A stretch of 11,109 bases of DNA from Ignavibacteriales bacterium (GTDB lineage: Bacteria; Bacteroidota; Ignavibacteria; Ignavibacteriales; Melioribacteraceae), in contig JAGVBL010000161.1 of the NCBI GenBank assembly GCA_020059785.1, positions 1 to 11,109 of the forward strand. The letters are read 5' to 3'. The stretch's first letter is position 1; each line of letters begins with the position of its first letter. The position numbers were made by a program, and so were the translations under genes. The notes below the pieces were generated by a model. That model was not told the DNA's origin and made no database searches. It saw only the letters and a program-made list of their open reading frames with translations. Shown piece after piece: positions 7,536-11,109 of this stretch.

Positions 7536-10500
7536 ATGAAAGCAGATTACTTAGCATGTAAATATCTATGGCTATTATTTATTCTTGCAATGATATTCAC
7601 ATCTGTAAATTCTTTTGCTCAAGATGCTAATGAAAAAATTGAACAGATAATTTCTAAGATGACTTTGGAAGAAAAGATTAAACAGCTCCATAAAGCCGGT
7701 GCAATGCATACTGAAGACAATAGGCGATTAAATATACCGGGATTCTCAATGGCCGATGGACCTCATGGTGTAAGAGAAGGATTAGCAACTTCTTTTCCTG
7801 TAGGAATCGGAATGGCTGCAACCTGGGATATTGAACTTGCAGAACGGGTTGGGCTTGCACTTGGAAAAGAGTTTAGAGCTAAAGGCAAGAACCAGGCTCT
7901 GGGTCCAGCTATCGATTTAACACGCGATCCTCGAAACGGCAGAACACCTGAAAGCGGCGGAGAAGATCCTTACCTGAATGCTATTATTAACTCGGCAATT
8001 GTAAAGGGTATGCAGAAAGCGGGAGTTATTGCTACAGCTAAACATTATAATGGTAAACATAAACAGGCTGGTAGAAACAGCAATGATTATAAAATATCGC
8101 AAAGAAATCTGATGGAACATTATGGTTTTAATTTCAGAACATTGGTTCAGGATGCTGTTGTGATGTCTGTGATGAGTGCTTACAATCGGGTAAATGGTGA
8201 TCAAGCTGCAGAGAGCTCAAATCTTCTTTCAAATATTTTAAGAAATAAATGGGGATTTCCATTTTACGTTGTTTCCGACTGGGGTGCTGTTCATAATTCA
8301 GAAAAAGCAATTAAAGCCGGCACAGATATTTGCATGGGCTCAGATAACTATGAAAATGATTTGCTTAATCTTTTTAACAGTGGCGCGATTCAAATTAGTG
8401 TAATAGACGAAGCCGTTCGGAGAGTGCTAAGAACAAAAATGATTGCAGGTATCTTAGATTATTTACCGCTCGGAGATCCTTCTGATGTTAATAGTCCTGC
8501 TCACCAGGCTCTCTGTTTGGAAGCTGGTAAAAAAAGTTTAGTCCTACTCAAAAATCAGAATAAAATTCTTCCACTAAACAAAAACACTATTAACAAAATT
8601 GCGGTTCTTGGACCAAATGCTGCTGTTATGCAGACCGATGGAAGCGGAAGCAGTTGGGTTACGCCCGTATATTCTGTTTCACCAAAACAAGGGATTGAAA
8701 ATTATCTAGGTCCAGAAAAAGTATTATATGCAAAAGGTTGTGAAATAGCAGGGACAAATTATGCGAGTGATTTTGCTACTGCCATACAATATACACAAGA
8801 AGCCGATGTTGTAATTTATTTTGGCGGATTAGATCCATCACAGGAAGGAGAAGGTTTTGATAGAGCGAATGGTTCCATCGAACTTCCCGGCAAACAAAAA
8901 GATTTTATTAATTTACTTACAATGTATAACCAAAATGTAATTGTCGTTCTCATTAGCGGTGGTATATGTGGAGTAAGTTCTTTTCTTGATAACATAAAAG
9001 CTCTTATACAGGGTTTTTATCCAGGCCAGGAGGGTGGTAATGCAATTGCTCAGATTTTGTTTGGAGATTATAATCCTTCAGGAAAGTTGCCTGTTACACT
9101 TCCTAAAAATGATTCACAATTGCCTACAGAAATAACAGATTTCGATTTTAACAACGATTATGGAACCGGTTATAGATGGTTTGATGAAAAAGGATTAATT
9201 CCTCAGTTTCCTTTTGGCTTTGGATTAAGTTATACAACATTTTCGTATTCTAATATAAGCGTCAATGATAAATATATTCATATTGGTAAAATTGTTGAAA
9301 TAAGCGTTGATATAAAAAATACAGGTGATTGTTCCGGTGTAGAAGTGGTTCAGTTATATCTTACTGAAAATCCATCCTTTGTATATAAACCCAAAAAAGA
9401 ATTAAAAGGTTTTAAAAAAATATTTTTAGAACCAAACGAAACAAAGAAGGTTGTTTTCCAAATTACTCCAAATGAACTTTATCATTTCAGTCAAAGTACA
9501 AACAGTTATGAAATAGATCCCGGATTGTATTCTGCCCAGATTGGAGGCTCATCAGATAATTTGCCGGTAAAGATCAGTTTTGAATTAAGAGCTAATATAC
9601 CTGCTCCTGATCTTCAAATTACTGATATAAAAATTGTGCCCCCATATCCAATTACTGGCGACAAAGTAACATTTTATGCAAATATTATTAACCGCGGAAC
9701 TGGACCAACGACTAAAAATTCATTTCACGAAGTATTGTTCAAAGTAAATGGCAAACCGATTTCCCGATCTATTGAATTAACAGATTCAATTCCTAAAGGT
9801 GGAATGGCCCTGGTATTCGGGAATTACAAACTGAATGGTGAAAATTACTGGATTGCTGATATGCCGGGTGAATTTACTGTGGAGGCAGTTGTTGATGACA
9901 TTAACTCATTTAAAGAGACAATTGAAAATAACAATAGCAAATCCAAAACCTTTAGAGTTTTTAATCCGCCATCTATTAATCTTGCTCTAAATAAAATTGT
10001 AACGGTTTCATCATCAGAGAATAGCAGTCTTTCAGGATTGAATGCCGTAGATGGAAATTACGGTACTCGATGGTCTTCAATGTTTTATGATCCACAATGG
10101 ATTATAATCGATCTGGGTGAAAAACTTGAATTCAATCAAATAAGAATTTACTGGGAGACCGCCTACGGTAAAGATTACAGAATTGAAATCTCTGATAATC
10201 AGATTAATTGGACAATCATAGTAAATAAACAAAATGGAACGGGTGGAGTTGAAAAGTTTGATGTGGCTGCTTCTGGTAGATATTTAAGGATCTATGGTAC
10301 TAAAAGGGGGACTGAGTGGGGTTATTCAATTTATGAAGTTGAGATTTTTAATACCATTAATACCTCTGTTAATGATGAAGAAAATAATTTACCTATTAAT
10401 TTTGTCCTTAGTAATAATTATCCAAACCCATTCAATCCTGTTACTACAATAGAATATTATGTTTCAAAACCGGGGAATATAAAATTAGAAATATTTAATT

Positions 10501-10673
10501 CACTCGGTCAACTGGTAACAACTCTGGAAAATCGATATCACACTATCGGTAATTATAAATTAATTTGGAACGGAAAAAATAATTATGGCGAGCCGGTTTC
10601 AAGCGGAATATATTATTATCGTATGGATGCCGAAAGATTTAAGATTGTGAAGAAAATGGTGCTTGTTAAATAA
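7536..10673 (+). CDS. Secreted GH3 beta-glucosidase-type enzyme with CARDB-like, F5/8-C and sorting domains
   Basis: 1045 aa. A signal peptide (about 1-29, NSFAQ) is followed by GH3-N (about 35-310), GH3-C (about 330-560), an Fn3-like domain (about 585-670), a CARDB-like domain (about 690-808; PDLQITDIKI to ENNNSKSKTFRV), an F5/8-type C (discoidin / CBM32-like) domain (about 813-938; NLALNK, AVDGNYGTRWSS, WIIIDLG, RYLRIYG) and a type IX sorting domain (about 955-1045; NNYPNPFNPVTTIEYYVSKP, ending KMVLVK). GH3 landmarks are ADGPHG (73-78), the KH pair K169-H170, the probable nucleophile D248 in VVSDWGAVHN, and the probable acid/base E439 in QEGEGFDR. GH3 beta-glucosidases release glucose from non-reducing ends. 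With the GH144-like gene opposite, sophoro-oligosaccharides are the likely substrate, which is inference. It is divergently transcribed from the operon across a 200-bp shared control region. The catalytic core is complete; the sorting domain predicts surface display. Confidence 0.93.
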   Translation: MKADYLACKYLWLLFILAMIFTSVNSFAQDANEKIEQIISKMTLEEKIKQLHKAGAMHTEDNRRLNIPGFSMADGPHGVREGLATSFPVGIGMAATWDIELAERVGLALGKEFRAKGKNQALGPAIDLTRDPRNGRTPESGGEDPYLNAIINSAIVKGMQKAGVIATAKHYNGKHKQAGRNSNDYKISQRNLMEHYGFNFRTLVQDAVVMSVMSAYNRVNGDQAAESSNLLSNILRNKWGFPFYVVSDWGAVHNSEKAIKAGTDICMGSDNYENDLLNLFNSGAIQISVIDEAVRRVLRTKMIAGILDYLPLGDPSDVNSPAHQALCLEAGKKSLVLLKNQNKILPLNKNTINKIAVLGPNAAVMQTDGSGSSWVTPVYSVSPKQGIENYLGPEKVLYAKGCEIAGTNYASDFATAIQYTQEADVVIYFGGLDPSQEGEGFDRANGSIELPGKQKDFINLLTMYNQNVIVVLISGGICGVSSFLDNIKALIQGFYPGQEGGNAIAQILFGDYNPSGKLPVTLPKNDSQLPTEITDFDFNNDYGTGYRWFDEKGLIPQFPFGFGLSYTTFSYSNISVNDKYIHIGKIVEISVDIKNTGDCSGVEVVQLYLTENPSFVYKPKKELKGFKKIFLEPNETKKVVFQITPNELYHFSQSTNSYEIDPGLYSAQIGGSSDNLPVKISFELRANIPAPDLQITDIKIVPPYPITGDKVTFYANIINRGTGPTTKNSFHEVLFKVNGKPISRSIELTDSIPKGGMALVFGNYKLNGENYWIADMPGEFTVEAVVDDINSFKETIENNNSKSKTFRVFNPPSINLALNKIVTVSSSENSSLSGLNAVDGNYGTRWSSMFYDPQWIIIDLGEKLEFNQIRIYWETAYGKDYRIEISDNQINWTIIVNKQNGTGGVEKFDVAASGRYLRIYGTKRGTEWGYSIYEVEIFNTINTSVNDEENNLPINFVLSNNYPNPFNPVTTIEYYVSKPGNIKLEIFNSLGQLVTTLENRYHTIGNYKLIWNGKNNYGEPVSSGIYYYRMDAERFKIVKKMVLVK

Positions 10674-10778
10674 CGACAAATGTCGGTATAGTAAATAATT
10701 AAATGAACGGGGAAAATAGGATTCTTTAATATGTTTTATTCTAACAATAAAAAAAGCTCGAATTTCCTATAGATTAAA

Positions 10779-10795
10779 GCGGAGAGTCAGAGATT
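10779..10795 (-). repeat. tRNA-Ser 3'-end fragment (17 bp, one mismatch)
   Basis: The plus-strand sequence GCGGAGAGTCAGAGATT matches the 3' end of the intact tRNA-Ser gene and its flank (10943-10959) at 16 of 17 bases. It covers the acceptor strand and half of the T arm. After this the match to the tRNA is lost. Such 3'-end copies are typical of attachment-site remnants left by tRNA-targeting integrative elements; a decayed tandem tRNA copy would look the same. Confidence 0.7.
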
Positions 10796-10904
10796 AATTT
10801 TATCGATCACAAAAGGGGGAAGCTGAAACAAATAATGTCTTTACCGCTATACAGAAATCTTTTTTATTCATTGCGATTGTAAAAAAGTTTAAACCGTTAT
10901 ACAA

Positions 10905-10929
10905 CAAAAAACCCCGAATTACTTCGGGG
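10905..10929 (-). terminator. Rho-independent terminator of the tRNA-Ser transcript
   Basis: A 7-bp perfect stem, CCCCGAA / TTCGGGG (10912-10918 with 10923-10929), with a 4-nt loop. On the minus strand it is followed at once by TTTTTTG (11911-side bases 10911-10905). It lies 14 bp past the 3' end of the tRNA. On the plus strand the T-run after the stem is poor (CATCATTTGTTTT), so leftward use is preferred, but weak bidirectional action on the GH3 transcript is possible. Confidence 0.75.
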
Positions 10930-10943
10930 CATCATTTGTTTTG

Positions 10944-11030
10944 CGGAGAGTCAGGGATTCGAACCCCGGATAGACTTGCGCCTATAACGGTTTTCAAGAC
11001 CGCCGCATTCAACCACTCTGCCAACTCTCC
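10944..11030 (-). tRNA. tRNA-Ser(TGA)
   Basis: An 87-nt gene read on the minus strand. The acceptor stem is GGAGAGT / ACTCTCC with discriminator G (10944). The D-arm region contains GGCAGAGTGGTTGAATGCGGC. The anticodon loop CTTGAAA (10998-10992) has anticodon TGA at 10996-10994. The long variable arm is typical of class II serine tRNAs, and the T arm is CGGGG-TTCGAAT-CCCTG with one G-T pair. CCA is not encoded; the next bases are C-A-A. It decodes UCN-type serine codons, chiefly UCA. A terminator follows, and short tRNA fragments flank it on both sides. Confidence 0.97.
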
Positions 11031-11044
11031 ATTATTTCAATTTA

Positions 11045-11073
11045 TTTTTATCGCACTATATCGGTTTTTCCAA
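11045..11073 (-). promoter_or_regulatory. Possible tRNA-Ser promoter
   Basis: On the minus strand, TTGGAA (11073-11068) and TAAAAA (11050-11045) are separated by 17 bp, with a predicted start near 11038, about 8 nt before the mature tRNA. The -10 match is only 4 of 6 in an AT-rich stretch. If the 5'-half fragment at 11094 belonged to a tandem tRNA unit, transcription could instead come from further upstream. Confidence 0.25.
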
Positions 11074-11093
11074 AGGGATTTCGTTTTACTCAA

Positions 11094-11109
11094 CAAGACC
11101 GCCGCATTC
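11094..11109 (-). repeat. tRNA-Ser 5'-half fragment running off the right edge
   Basis: CAAGACCGCCGCATTC is identical to 10995-11010 of the intact tRNA-Ser gene (anticodon-loop start, anticodon 5' stem and part of the D arm). The match runs to the window edge and may continue. On its other side identity ends inside the anticodon loop, after which the sequence is unrelated to a tRNA T arm. The two copies are offset by 99 bp in the same orientation. Confidence 0.8.

Larger units (their letters stand above)
10674..10943. other. Non-coding stretch between the GH3 gene and tRNA-Ser
   Basis: No credible protein gene on either strand. It contains a weak CGAC/GTCG hairpin just after the GH3 stop (10675-10686) without a T-tract, a 17-bp tRNA-Ser 3'-end fragment (10779-10795), an AAACCGTTATA segment (10891-10901) that is an exact 11-bp inverted match to part of the tRNA (10983-10993), and the tRNA terminator (10905-10929). 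No clear rightward terminator for the GH3 gene was found. Confidence 0.6.

Noticed and set aside
1651..9000. Short open frames of 60-95 codons overlapping the large genes, for example 1651-1878, 2702-2884, 4826-5029, 6231-6449, 7917-8204
   Set aside because: They lie fully inside long genes with strong family matches, in other frames, and show no recognisable protein features or translation signals of their own.
10674..10690. Small CGAC/GTCG hairpin after the GH3 stop as a terminator
   Set aside because: The stem is only 4 bp and no T-tract follows.
11031..11109. A second tRNA-Ser with a short intron at the anticodon loop
   Set aside because: A CGC-CTATA-CGGTTTT-like stretch lies left of the 5'-half fragment, but there is no T arm or acceptor 3' strand, and bacterial tRNA introns are not of this size or type. 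A fragment is the simpler reading.
1..11109. CRISPR array, insertion sequence or integrase gene
   Set aside because: No regularly spaced repeats and no transposase- or integrase-like protein were found in any frame; the only mobile-element hint is the set of tRNA fragments at the right end.

Overview
The window is AT-rich and reads as a carbohydrate-utilisation locus from a Bacteroidota-type bacterium, most likely from the Ignavibacteria / Chlorobi side of that group. The evidence for this placement is two secreted enzymes ending in the Asn-Tyr-Pro-Asn-Pro-Phe-Asn type of C-terminal sorting domain (type IX secretion), AT-rich leaders with weak Shine-Dalgarno sequences, and the general protein style. 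The placement is inferred from the sequence alone.

Bases 7335 to 1 hold a tightly packed leftward operon of at least five genes, with 1 to 15 bp between them. In order of transcription they are: a 466-aa secreted glycoamylase-domain hydrolase without a sorting domain (7335-5935); a 636-aa glycoamylase / GH144-like hydrolase with an N-terminal fibronectin-III-like domain and a C-terminal sorting domain (5933-4023); a large SurA/PpiD-like protein with two degenerate parvulin domains (4007-2166); a membrane-anchored extracellular solute-binding protein (2163-835); and the N-terminal 277 residues of a two-TM sensor protein, probably a histidine kinase, cut by the left edge (831-1).

A 200-bp divergent control region (7336-7535) carries plausible promoters in both directions. 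To its right, a 1045-aa GH3 beta-glucosidase-type enzyme is transcribed rightward (7536-10673). It has GH3-N, GH3-C, Fn3-like, CARDB-like, F5/8-C (discoidin / CBM32-like) and sorting domains in that order.

Characterised GH144 enzymes and their structural relatives act on beta-1,2-glucans, and some GH3 enzymes hydrolyse the resulting sophoro-oligosaccharides. The simplest model is therefore a beta-1,2-glucan degradation locus: a surface endo-enzyme, a second divergent (perhaps periplasmic) enzyme, a GH3 exo-enzyme, and a binding-protein plus sensor-kinase pair that detects the released sugars. The substrate is inference. No SusC/SusD pair or ABC permease lies in the window.

The right end (10674-11109) has no protein gene. 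It holds a complete tRNA-Ser(TGA) on the minus strand (10944-11030) with its own terminator (10905-10929) and a possible promoter. Short tRNA-Ser fragments flank it: a 17-bp copy of the 3' end at 10779-10795 and a copy of 5'-half sequence breaking at the anticodon loop at 11094, running off the edge. This looks like a scarred tRNA integration site or a decayed tRNA array.
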